38,311 nucleotides of DNA from JAKPQD01 sp029572965 (GTDB taxonomy: Bacteria; Bacteroidota; Bacteroidia; Bacteroidales; DTGW01). The DNA lies in NCBI GenBank assembly GCA_035374585.1, contig DAOSPF010000032.1:1-38311 (forward strand), given 5' to 3'. The notes beneath the pieces were generated by a model. It was not told where the DNA came from. It saw only the letters and a program-made list of their open reading frames with translations, and did not search any database. The position numbers and the translations under genes are program-made. Positions 1-6,963 of this stretch are shown here, one piece after another (within the stretch, counting starts at the first letter, position 1; each line of letters begins with the position of its first letter).

Positions 1-1
1 T

Positions 2-655
2 ATTGCCAGGTTGAACGAAATGCTCAAATCTGTGGTGCTTTATCCTATTTCCAATACCCTTGGCGAAGTCAGATATTCGCTCAAGATTGGCGATAAAGTG
101 GTTACTACTGCTGCCAAACCTAAGGTTACTTCGGTAAACAACTGCGCTAAAATTACCGAGGTGTTGAACAACCAAACCGAATGGGTGATTAAATACAATT
201 ATGATGGTTGTTTTGACGACCCGGCCAACGCTATCGTTGTTTCTTACAGCATGAGCCCAAGTATGAAAAACAATTTTCCTTTTGATGTGAATGCCAACAA
301 GGCTCAAATTTTCCTCAAAGGCAATGTAATCCTTACCAAAATAAGTGATCAGGGTAGTACAGTAAATGCAAAATGCCGTATGACGGTCATTTCTAAGTTC
401 AATAGCCCTGTTACTATTGATAAAATAACCCTTGTATGGAACAATTATCCACCACTGGTAATTGATAACTTTAATAAACAAATCCAAGGCAAAGGCGAAC
501 ATGAACTGGTTTTTGACCTGCCTCAAGCTATTGATAAAGCCAAATGTAGCGCTTCTGCCAAAGCTACTATAAACGGCAATATTCAATATCGCTCTGTGGT
601 TGGCGAAAAGTCAACTTTTAATATTTATGACCAGGATATGACTACTGACTGGTAG
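2..655 (+). CDS. Hypothetical protein, 5'-truncated by window edge
   Basis: The reading frame is open from the first full codon in the window to a TAG at 653-655, so about 218 C-terminal residues are visible and the true start lies upstream. A TTG at position 11 could formally initiate, but the upstream codons (Ile-Ala-Arg) stay open and a 5' truncation is likelier. The protein is rich in Lys, Asn, Val and Ile with an alternating beta-strand-like pattern and four scattered Cys, without visible transmembrane segments. I do not recognise a family. A strong hairpin terminator follows, and the next gene starts 1.1 kb away, so it probably does not belong to the PUL transcript. Confidence 0.7.
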   Translation: MARLNEMLKSVVLYPISNTLGEVRYSLKIGDKVVTTAAKPKVTSVNNCAKITEVLNNQTEWVIKYNYDGCFDDPANAIVVSYSMSPSMKNNFPFDVNANKAQIFLKGNVILTKISDQGSTVNAKCRMTVISKFNSPVTIDKITLVWNNYPPLVIDNFNKQIQGKGEHELVFDLPQAIDKAKCSASAKATINGNIQYRSVVGEKSTFNIYDQDMTTDW

Positions 656-739
656 AATTTATAGAGGTAAAATTAATTCAATATTTTAGACCTTCAGTAT
701 GTTAGTGTTTGTTACCCTGTTTTAATGCCGGGGTTGAAT

Positions 740-793
740 AAAAAGAATGCAAAGTTTTAGTAATCAATGTTAAAGCTTTGCATTCTTTTTTTT
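740..793 (+). terminator. Rho-independent terminator after the truncated gene
   Basis: A perfect 15-bp inverted repeat (left arm 740-754, core AAAGAATGCAAAG; right arm 776-790) encloses a 21-nt loop and runs straight into a T tract ending at 793. It lies 85 nt after the stop of the truncated gene and isolates that gene from the PUL downstream. Confidence 0.75.
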
Positions 794-816
794 ATTGTTT
801 TATCCCAAATTGAGCA

Positions 817-830
817 TTAAAAGCGCTTAA
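817..830. promoter_or_regulatory. AAGCGCTT palindrome, possible operator
   Basis: The sequence TTAAAAGCGCTTAA contains the self-complementary core AAGCGCTT, in otherwise very AT-rich DNA. A longer version occurs at 1133-1142. The GC-centred, A/T-flanked palindrome resembles LacI-family operators in general form, but no regulator gene is in the window. Confidence 0.25.
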
Positions 831-1063
831 TCGGTTAAGAAATTGTAATTCAATGATTTAACAAAATTTTTTGAACAATTTTTTAATCAACTTGTCAAAG
901 TTTATAACATGAAGGTTAACCCAACTAAATCATATAGTTCGGTAAGAAATAGCTTCCCATTGATTTTAAATTGAGTTTGTCTAATATGGTACTTCGTAAA
1001 TAAATTTATTGTCTATAACGAGTAATGGTATAAATTTTATAAGAGGAAAAATTGTTTTGTATT

Positions 1064-1099
1064 TTAAAAATCTTTCATTTTTAAGTAAAAAAATGAAAG
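1064..1099. repeat. Palindromic repeat element, copy 1
   Basis: The 19-mer TTAAAAATCTTTCATTTTT (1064-1082) recurs exactly at 1608-1626. Here its CTTTCATTTTT part (1072-1082) is followed after a short spacer by the perfect complement AAAAATGAAAG (1089-1099), giving an 11-bp dyad. A dyad repeated upstream of susC is what one expects of a regulator binding site, although it could also form an RNA hairpin. Confidence 0.5.
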
Positions 1100-1132
1100 T
1101 ATTACATTTTTTTTAATAATGAAGAAATATTG

Positions 1133-1142
1133 AAAGCGCTTT
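1133..1142. promoter_or_regulatory. AAAGCGCTTT perfect palindrome, possible operator
   Basis: A perfect 10-bp palindrome sharing the AAGCGCTT core with the site at 817-830. It overlaps a TTTG (1141-1144) that lies upstream of a TATATTTG at 1169-1176, so a bound protein could block a promoter there. It is also preceded by ATTGAAAG (1129-1136), an octamer repeated nearer susC. Confidence 0.3.
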
Positions 1143-1176
1143 TGAAAGGGTTTAAAGGGTTAGGTATGTATATTTG
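1141..1176 (+). promoter_or_regulatory. Possible Bacteroidota promoter (TTTG / TATATTTG)
   Basis: TATATTTG at 1169-1176 matches the Bacteroidota -7 consensus TAnnTTTG exactly. A TTTG at 1141-1144 could be the -33 element, but the 24-nt spacer is longer than the usual 19-21 nt. A transcript from here would run into the hairpin and T tract ending at 1346, giving a leader or small RNA of about 165 nt. Confidence 0.25.
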
Positions 1177-1303
1177 AACATAATTAAATTACAATAATAT
1201 ATTTGATAGAATGTCAATTTTTTGAGTAGATAATAGGTGTTAACAAATCTACCATTAAATAATGGTTTGTAATTTGTTTATATTTAGTTAGTTGTATGAG
1301 TAT

Positions 1304-1346
1304 GGGAAAGGGCTGGTTGAAATTTTTTCAAGTCCCTTTTCTTTTT
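1304..1346 (+). terminator. Hairpin with T tract upstream of susC (attenuator or sRNA terminator)
   Basis: The outer stem pairs GGGAAAGGG (1304-1312) with CCCTTTTCT (1334-1342) using two G-U pairs. An inner stem pairs TTGAA (1317-1321) with TTCAA (1327-1331). The strand continues as TTTTT to 1346. It lies about 420 nt upstream of susC and does not follow any visible gene, so it would end either a long leader transcript or a small RNA. Confidence 0.4.
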
Positions 1347-1607
1347 AGGATATTTTGATGCGTTTCAGGACTTTAATGAAAATTCAATATTTTAGTTTAG
1401 CTAACCTTATTAAAACCAACCTATTTTTTCCTTAAAAGGGAAAGATTACTCTCTTATATTGGGTGGGTTTGTGAAATATAAAGCCTCTACCAAACGATAA
1501 TGAATAAAGAATCTTTAAAAGTTTTAATTATTTAAAATCCCTGATAAATAAAGAAAAGTGTTTTTTTAACTATTTCTTAAAGTTTGAGTTTGAGCAGTGG
1601 TTGTTTG

Positions 1608-1643
1608 TTAAAAATCTTTCATTTTTTGTTTAAAAATTGAAAG
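1608..1643. repeat. Palindromic repeat element, copy 2
   Basis: Second exact copy of TTAAAAATCTTTCATTTTT (1608-1626), again followed by its near-complement AAAAATTGAAAG (1632-1643), with one extra T relative to a perfect dyad. It lies about 125 nt upstream of the susC start and about 80 nt upstream of the probable -7 element, a sensible place for an activator site. Confidence 0.5.
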
Positions 1644-1696
1644 AGTGGATAAATAGGGGGTTAAATGAACTAATATTAATAATATCAGCATAAAGA

Positions 1697-1731
1697 TTGA
1701 AAGGTTTCGCAATAGGCAGTCTATACTTTTG
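1697..1731 (+). promoter_or_regulatory. Probable susC promoter
   Basis: TACTTTTG at 1724-1731 fits the Bacteroidota -7 consensus TAnnTTTG exactly and would place the transcription start near 1738, leaving about a 30-nt leader before susC. The -33 element is less clear: TTG at 1697-1699 is spaced slightly too far, and it sits in a third ATTGAAAG octamer (1696-1703). Confidence 0.45.
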
Positions 1732-1743
1732 GTTTCGTTAACA

Positions 1744-1759
1744 AATTTTATACTAACTA
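1744..1759 (+). repeat. Shared 16-nt leader element, copy 1 (susC)
   Basis: AATTTTATACTAACTA lies 8 nt upstream of the susC start codon and recurs exactly at 6934-6949 upstream of the GH10 xylanase gene. It falls in the predicted 5' leader, suggesting shared translational or post-transcriptional control. Confidence 0.4.
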
Positions 1760-1767
1760 TTAATTAA

Positions 1768-4700
1768 ATGTTTATGATTGGAAAAAATTACACAACCAAG
1801 CGTAGGGTTAGCCTTTTCCGGGGAGTAGCCTTATTGCTATTTCTTGTGCTTGCAAATTCAATATTTGCGCAAGAAAAAACCATTACCGGTACTGTGGCAG
1901 ATAAATCAGGTATGGTGCTGCCAGGTGTAAATGTTATTATTAAAGGGACTACAAAAGGGACTGTAACCGACCTTGACGGTAAGTTTTCTTTGAGAGTTCC
2001 TGATAATAATGCTGAATTATTAATTTCATTTGTTGGTTATGAGAATCAGGAGATTAAAGTAAATGACCAAACTACGTTTTCTGTTGTTTTAACTGAGAAT
2101 GTTAAAGAAATTGACCAAATTGTTGTAGTAGGTTATGGTGTTCAGAAAAAAAGCGATTTGACCGGGGCCGTAGCTTCTGTTTCAAGTGAAAAACTTGCCA
2201 AAACTCCTGTTACCGGGTTAGACCAGGCTTTACAAGGTATGGCTGCTGGGGTTAATATCATTCCTGTTACCGGAAGGCCTGGTAGTGGAGTTAATATCCA
2301 GGTGAGAGGGATTAGCTCTATCAATGGTACAAAACCTAAGATTATTTTGGATGGTGTGGCTCAGGACGATGATGCATTGAACCGTATTAACCCGGATGAT
2401 GTTGAGTCTATTGAGGTCTTGAAAGATGCATCTTCAGCTGCAATTTATGGAGCTTCGGGTGGTAATGGTGTTATTATTGTGACAACCAAGAAAGGTAAAT
2501 CTGGAGATATCAGGGTGAACTATAATGCTTATATGGGTATTGATAATGTTATCAAAAAACTTGACCTGATGAACTCACAACAATGGGTTGAACTTGTTGA
2601 AGAAATGTCAACCTCAAAAAAACCTTTTACTACCAATCCGGATACCTTTAAAACTTATGATTGGCAAGATATCTTTTTTAGAGAAGCTATCTCGCAAAAT
2701 CATGACCTTTCAATTTCTGGTGGTAGCGACAAGTCAACATTTTTGTTAAGCTCAAGCTATAGTAAAGAAGAAGGTATTATTAAAAACACTGACCACCAAC
2801 GGTTTACTTTGCGTTTAAACTCAGAACACAAAATTAACAAGTATGTTACTTTTGAAGAAAAGATATCTTATGTAAATAATGTAACAAAGGGTTTTGCAGA
2901 TTGGGAATATTCTGGTTATTATCAAAACCCTGTAATGGCTGCATATCAGATGATCCCTTATCAGCCTGCATATAAAGAAGATGGTACCTGGACAGAACCT
3001 TATGGAGGTGTGACAAACCCTATGGTAGGCATTGATATGAAAAACAATACTATGCGCAGCAATAACTTTGAGGGTAACTTTAGTGTAAATATTACCCCTC
3101 TTAAAGGCCTGACTTATACTTCAAGGTTTACACAAGGCTTGAATTTTGGGGATAATAAGGAATATCAGGCTAAATATTTTGCTTCTGCTACAAACAGAAG
3201 AGACCAAAATGCTTTGATTCAAAGCATGAACAGGGGATTGAGCTGGAATGTTCAAAATATTTTAACTTATACTAATACGTTATTTGATAGCCACAATTTT
3301 TCTGTCATGGCTGGACATGAAGCCGGCAAATGGTGGGGCTATGATATTAGTGGCCAGCGTGTAGATATGCCAAGTGATATGGACGAACTTCTTTACTTGT
3401 CAATGTCAACAAATGATACACTTGCAAAACAGGTTGTTGAAGGTAGTGGGTACGAAGGAAGGAGCTACCGCTATTTTGGACGTTTAAACTATGACTACAA
3501 GGGAAAATATCTTTTGACTGTCAATGTCAGCCGTGACTATCATTACAGCTTTGGCCCTGCAAACAGGGGCGGTACATTCCCTTCATTCTCTGTTGGATGG
3601 AAATTTACAGAAGAAGAATTTGTAAAAAATAATATCAGTGTGCTGAATTTTGGTAAAATCAGGTATGGTTATGGACAAACCGGGGCTAATGCCAAAACTG
3701 GTTATCCTTACCTGACAACAGTAAAGACCCCTGCTAAATATATGTATGCGGTTAATGGTACTACAGCTAGTATTGGTGCAGGACCTGAGCAAATAGCCAA
3801 CCCTGCTATTAAATGGGAATCTATCAACATGACCAATGTTGGTTTGGATCTTGGTTTCTGGGACAACAAACTGACCCTCTCTGCTGAATACTTTATCAAA
3901 ACCAATGATGGTATGATTATGCAACAACAAGTACCTTTTACTGTTGGTGCATACGATATGACTTTGCCTGAAGTTAATATTGGAAGTATTGAAAACAGAG
4001 GTTTTGAATTGACTGTTGGTCATAAAAATACAATTGGCGATTTGAAGTATTCAATGGATTTTAATATTTCTTTCATAAAGAATAAAATTATTGACCTTGC
4101 CACAGACTCTTTGTTGAATGGCGGGGTACACGTTGTATCTCCTATTACATTGACCCGTGAAGGTGGGGCTGTGTCTGAGTATTATGGATACAAGACAAAT
4201 GGTCTTTTCCGTGAGACAGATCCTATGATTGCTAAAGTAAAAGGTACAAAAACTACTTATATTATGGCAAATCAGACATTTTTTATTAAAGCCAATGGCG
4301 ATACAGCATATTTTCAACCAATTGCACAACCTGGAGATGTTAGGTATGTGGATGTAAATGGTGATGGTATTATGGATAATAAAGATAAAGTATCTCTTGG
4401 TAGTCCGCTTCCTAAGTTCACTTTCGGGTTTATGGTTAACCTTGAATACAAGATGTTTGATTTAAATGCTTTCTTCAACGGCTCTTATGGCAATAAAGTA
4501 TTTAATGGTACAAAACAATATTTGTATTATGCACAAGGTTATGGCAACAGGGCTGCTGCTTTTGCTAACAGGTACAAGAATGAAGTTGTAAAAGATGGAG
4601 TTGTTGTGGTTCATGCAAATAAAGATACTGATATTCCCCGTTTCAACTCAGACAACTATGCTAAACCATCAGACTTTTATGTAGAAGATGGTTCATATAT

Positions 4701-4932
4701 CAGGTTGAGAAGTATTCAGTTAGGGTTTACTGTACCTAAATCTATTACCCAAAAGATGGGTATTGGCAGGTTCAAAGTTTATGTAGGGGCCAAGAATTTG
4801 TTTACTATTACAAATTATAGTGGCGTAGATCCTGTAGTTTCAGGTGGTACCAATGTTATGGCACAAGGTATTGATATTGGAGGTTATCCAGCAACAAAAA
4901 CTTACTTAGCTGGTATTAACCTTGAATTTTAA
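1768..4932 (+). CDS. susC: SusC-type TonB-dependent outer-membrane transporter
   Basis: This 1054-residue protein has the size and layout of SusC-family TonB-dependent receptors, which import oligosaccharides across the outer membrane with a SusD lid. A signal peptide covers about residues 1-34 (ending Ile-Phe-Ala). A carboxypeptidase-regulatory-like beta-sandwich follows (about 36-110), typical of Bacteroidota SusC. Around 114-124 is the EIDQIVVVGYG segment found at the TonB-box/plug junction, then the plug (about 130-240) and a long beta-barrel ending in Phe. ATG codons at 1768 and 1774 are both possible starts. susD begins 31 nt downstream, so the two are almost certainly cotranscribed. 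The xylan substrate is inferred from the neighbouring enzymes, not from this sequence. Confidence 0.95.
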   Translation: MFMIGKNYTTKRRVSLFRGVALLLFLVLANSIFAQEKTITGTVADKSGMVLPGVNVIIKGTTKGTVTDLDGKFSLRVPDNNAELLISFVGYENQEIKVNDQTTFSVVLTENVKEIDQIVVVGYGVQKKSDLTGAVASVSSEKLAKTPVTGLDQALQGMAAGVNIIPVTGRPGSGVNIQVRGISSINGTKPKIILDGVAQDDDALNRINPDDVESIEVLKDASSAAIYGASGGNGVIIVTTKKGKSGDIRVNYNAYMGIDNVIKKLDLMNSQQWVELVEEMSTSKKPFTTNPDTFKTYDWQDIFFREAISQNHDLSISGGSDKSTFLLSSSYSKEEGIIKNTDHQRFTLRLNSEHKINKYVTFEEKISYVNNVTKGFADWEYSGYYQNPVMAAYQMIPYQPAYKEDGTWTEPYGGVTNPMVGIDMKNNTMRSNNFEGNFSVNITPLKGLTYTSRFTQGLNFGDNKEYQAKYFASATNRRDQNALIQSMNRGLSWNVQNILTYTNTLFDSHNFSVMAGHEAGKWWGYDISGQRVDMPSDMDELLYLSMSTNDTLAKQVVEGSGYEGRSYRYFGRLNYDYKGKYLLTVNVSRDYHYSFGPANRGGTFPSFSVGWKFTEEEFVKNNISVLNFGKIRYGYGQTGANAKTGYPYLTTVKTPAKYMYAVNGTTASIGAGPEQIANPAIKWESINMTNVGLDLGFWDNKLTLSAEYFIKTNDGMIMQQQVPFTVGAYDMTLPEVNIGSIENRGFELTVGHKNTIGDLKYSMDFNISFIKNKIIDLATDSLLNGGVHVVSPITLTREGGAVSEYYGYKTNGLFRETDPMIAKVKGTKTTYIMANQTFFIKANGDTAYFQPIAQPGDVRYVDVNGDGIMDNKDKVSLGSPLPKFTFGFMVNLEYKMFDLNAFFNGSYGNKVFNGTKQYLYYAQGYGNRAAAFANRYKNEVVKDGVVVVHANKDTDIPRFNSDNYAKPSDFYVEDGSYIRLRSIQLGFTVPKSITQKMGIGRFKVYVGAKNLFTITNYSGVDPVVSGGTNVMAQGIDIGGYPATKTYLAGINLEF

Positions 4933-4963
4933 TATAGGTAAAATTTAAAAAAAATTAACATTT

Positions 4964-6613
4964 ATGATAAATAAAAATTTAAAATATATATCGGTTGCTT
5001 TGCTTGCTATTTCGGCATTAAGCTGCAAAGAAAGTTACCTTGATACGAAGCCTGTGGCCCAACAAATGGGTAGTACATTTTATTTGACTCAGCAGGCAGG
5101 GGAGCAAGCTGTAATTACAGCTTATGCTCAGTATAACAATGTACAATTAGATATGCACTTGGTTATGGCACCTGATGTTATTTCTGATGATGCTGAGGCT
5201 GGTGGAGAGTATGTAAATGAGGTTCCTAGTTATGAAAATCTTAACAGGCTTATTATGCTGCCTACAGCTGGCGAATTTGAAACTGTTTACGGTTCTTTGT
5301 TTAAAAGTATTTACTTTGCTAATGTTGCATTGCAATATTTACCAGGGATTTTGACCGTAGATAAGGAAGCTGATCCTGCTGTTATCAATCGTTTGATGGC
5401 AGAATGTAAGTTTATCAGGGCTTTAGATTATTCATACCTGGTAAGATATTTTGGTCCTGTTGCATTAGTTGATCATCCTCTTGGTGCAGACGAATATTTT
5501 CAGAAAAATGCAACTTTGAAGCAATTGTATGATTTTATGGAAAAAGATCTTAAAGAAGCAATTGCTGTGTTGCCTGAAAGAAGTGCTATGACTGAAATTG
5601 GAAGGGCATCAAAAGGTGCAGCAAAAACCTTGATGGCCAAGAACCTTCTTTTTGAGTCTTCTTATGCAAAATATTATCCTGGGGACGAACGTTTTGCAGG
5701 GATGAAAGAACGCTGGGCTGAAGCCTTGGATTATGCCGAACAGGTTATTAATTCAGGTCAGTATGCTTTAGTGGGCAAAGATGGCGGCAGGTTCAAATGC
5801 TGGAGAAGCCCTAAAGCCAATGCGTACAGGTTCCTGTTTACTTCTGATGGAGATAATTCTTCTGAAGGAATATATGAAATACAGAACATTATAGATGGTA
5901 AAGGCTGGGCTGAAGCCCGAGGCAATGCGATTTGTCAATTTGGTTCTGCCCGTAGAATAGTAAAAGCAGACGGATCTACCGACAACTCAGGATACTGGGG
6001 GCTTGATTTGCCTGCCGATGGTTTGGTAAACGAATTTGAACCTGGCGATCCCCGCTTACGTGCCGGTATTGCTATTGAAGGAAATGGCGATTCTATTGAA
6101 GTCCAAGGGGGCAAGAGATATCTCATCAGCTTTGAAAAGTCTGTAACTAAGACTTATATGACTAAATATGAAAGCTCCGGAAAAGAATTTAAAGATGTTG
6201 GTGGCCCTTGGCACAGTGCCCCTATGAATATCAGATTGATGCGTTATGCCGATGTGTTGTTGATGGCTGCTGAAGCTGCCGTTATGCTTGGCCAAAACGA
6301 TAAAGCGCTTAACTATATCAATCAGGTTAGGACACGGGCAAGGTTGTGTGGCCCTGATGGAAATACTGTTCCGGCCAACTTGACAGGCACAGTTACCCTG
6401 AATGATATTATTCATGAGCGCAGGGTTGAACTATACCTTGAAGGGCATCGTTATTTTGATTTGGTCCGTTGGAACCTTGCCAAAAAATATCTGAACCACT
6501 TTACTGAAGATGGATATCAGGTTATTTACGAGTCTCCAAAGCATGACTTTATGCCTTTCCCTCAGAAAGAGATAAACACAAATCCTAATCTGAAACAAAA
6601 TCCGGGTTGGTAA
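4964..6613 (+). CDS. susD: SusD-type surface glycan-binding lipoprotein
   Basis: The 549-residue product is a SusD/RagB family outer-membrane lipoprotein that captures oligosaccharides at the cell surface and caps the partner SusC barrel. The N-terminus is a lipoprotein signal with lipobox Ala-Leu-Ser-Cys (Cys21). Alpha-helical segments follow, with family hallmarks such as the C-terminal LNDIIHERRVELYLEGHRYFD-like stretch (starting near residue 477) and a final segment rich in Pro and Asn ending in Gly-Trp. It directly follows susC. Two hairpins after its stop may reduce transcription into the downstream enzymes, which would fit the usual need for more binding protein than enzyme. Ligand specificity is inferred from context. 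Confidence 0.95.
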   Translation: MINKNLKYISVALLAISALSCKESYLDTKPVAQQMGSTFYLTQQAGEQAVITAYAQYNNVQLDMHLVMAPDVISDDAEAGGEYVNEVPSYENLNRLIMLPTAGEFETVYGSLFKSIYFANVALQYLPGILTVDKEADPAVINRLMAECKFIRALDYSYLVRYFGPVALVDHPLGADEYFQKNATLKQLYDFMEKDLKEAIAVLPERSAMTEIGRASKGAAKTLMAKNLLFESSYAKYYPGDERFAGMKERWAEALDYAEQVINSGQYALVGKDGGRFKCWRSPKANAYRFLFTSDGDNSSEGIYEIQNIIDGKGWAEARGNAICQFGSARRIVKADGSTDNSGYWGLDLPADGLVNEFEPGDPRLRAGIAIEGNGDSIEVQGGKRYLISFEKSVTKTYMTKYESSGKEFKDVGGPWHSAPMNIRLMRYADVLLMAAEAAVMLGQNDKALNYINQVRTRARLCGPDGNTVPANLTGTVTLNDIIHERRVELYLEGHRYFDLVRWNLAKKYLNHFTEDGYQVIYESPKHDFMPFPQKEINTNPNLKQNPGW

Positions 6614-6627
6614 AAAGTGTTCTTTAT

Positions 6628-6683
6628 AAATATACTCTTCCTCTTCAGAATTTGGGGAAGGGTATATTTGAGTTTACTTTTTT
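6628..6683 (+). terminator. Hairpin terminator/attenuator after susD
   Basis: A 14-bp stem pairs AAATATACTCTTCC (6628-6641) with GGAAGGGTATATTT (6656-6669), with one G-U pair. A T-rich stretch with six or more T follows at about 6678-6683. It starts 15 nt after the susD stop and would terminate or attenuate susCD transcripts. Confidence 0.65.
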
Positions 6684-6710
6684 AATGATTTTAGTTGGTT
6701 GATTGTAATT

Positions 6711-6749
6711 AAAGGAAGGGTTTTGCTTGTTTGGCATGCCCTTTCTTTT
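6711..6749 (+). terminator. Second hairpin after susD
   Basis: AAAGGAAGGG (6711-6720) pairs with CCCTTTCTTT (6739-6748) with one G-U pair and an 18-nt loop. The T tail is short (TTTT), so this is a weaker terminator than the one just upstream. Confidence 0.4.
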
Positions 6750-6933
6750 AACTATTAATTAAAAAAATAGTTTGCATTAATAAGCTACTTTTATTTTTCA
6801 ACTATCTATTGGGGCTGTAACCTATCTGCTAAGAAACTTTAAATGGGATAAAAAGCATGCTATAAAAGCAGGTTTAACTTTAGAAATTAAAAAAATAAAA
6901 TCTCTTTTCAGTTTATAACGTAATACATACACT

Positions 6934-6949
6934 AATTTTATACTAACTA
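6934..6949 (+). repeat. Shared 16-nt leader element, copy 2 (GH10)
   Basis: Exact second copy of AATTTTATACTAACTA, 14 nt upstream of the GH10 start codon. The other copy is just upstream of susC (1744-1759). Confidence 0.4.
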
Positions 6950-6963
6950 AATACAAACAAATT

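Larger units (their letters stand above)
656..1767. other. 1.1-kb AT-rich intergenic region upstream of susC
   Basis: No convincing coding frame is present on either strand. The region is extremely AT-rich and contains the terminator at 740-793, palindromes around 817-830 and 1133-1142, two copies of a 19-nt repeat with palindromic partners (1064-1099 and 1608-1643), a hairpin plus T tract at 1304-1346, and Bacteroidota-type promoter-like elements near 1169 and 1724. This is the most likely control region for the PUL. Its length would also accommodate a small RNA gene. Confidence 0.6.
6614..6963. other. Intergenic region between susD and GH10 xylanase gene
   Basis: This 350-nt gap contains the two hairpins at 6628-6683 and 6711-6749 and, just before the GH10 start, a 16-nt leader element shared with susC. 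No strict TAnnTTTG promoter is visible; TACTTTTA (6786-6793) and TAACTTTA (6875-6882) differ from the consensus at the last base. No ORF of note is present. Confidence 0.5.

Noticed and set aside
656..1767. Possible CRISPR or insertion-sequence remnant in the AT-rich region
   Set aside because: Only two copies of the 19-nt repeat, 544 nt apart, with no regular spacing, no terminal inverted repeats and no transposase fragment.
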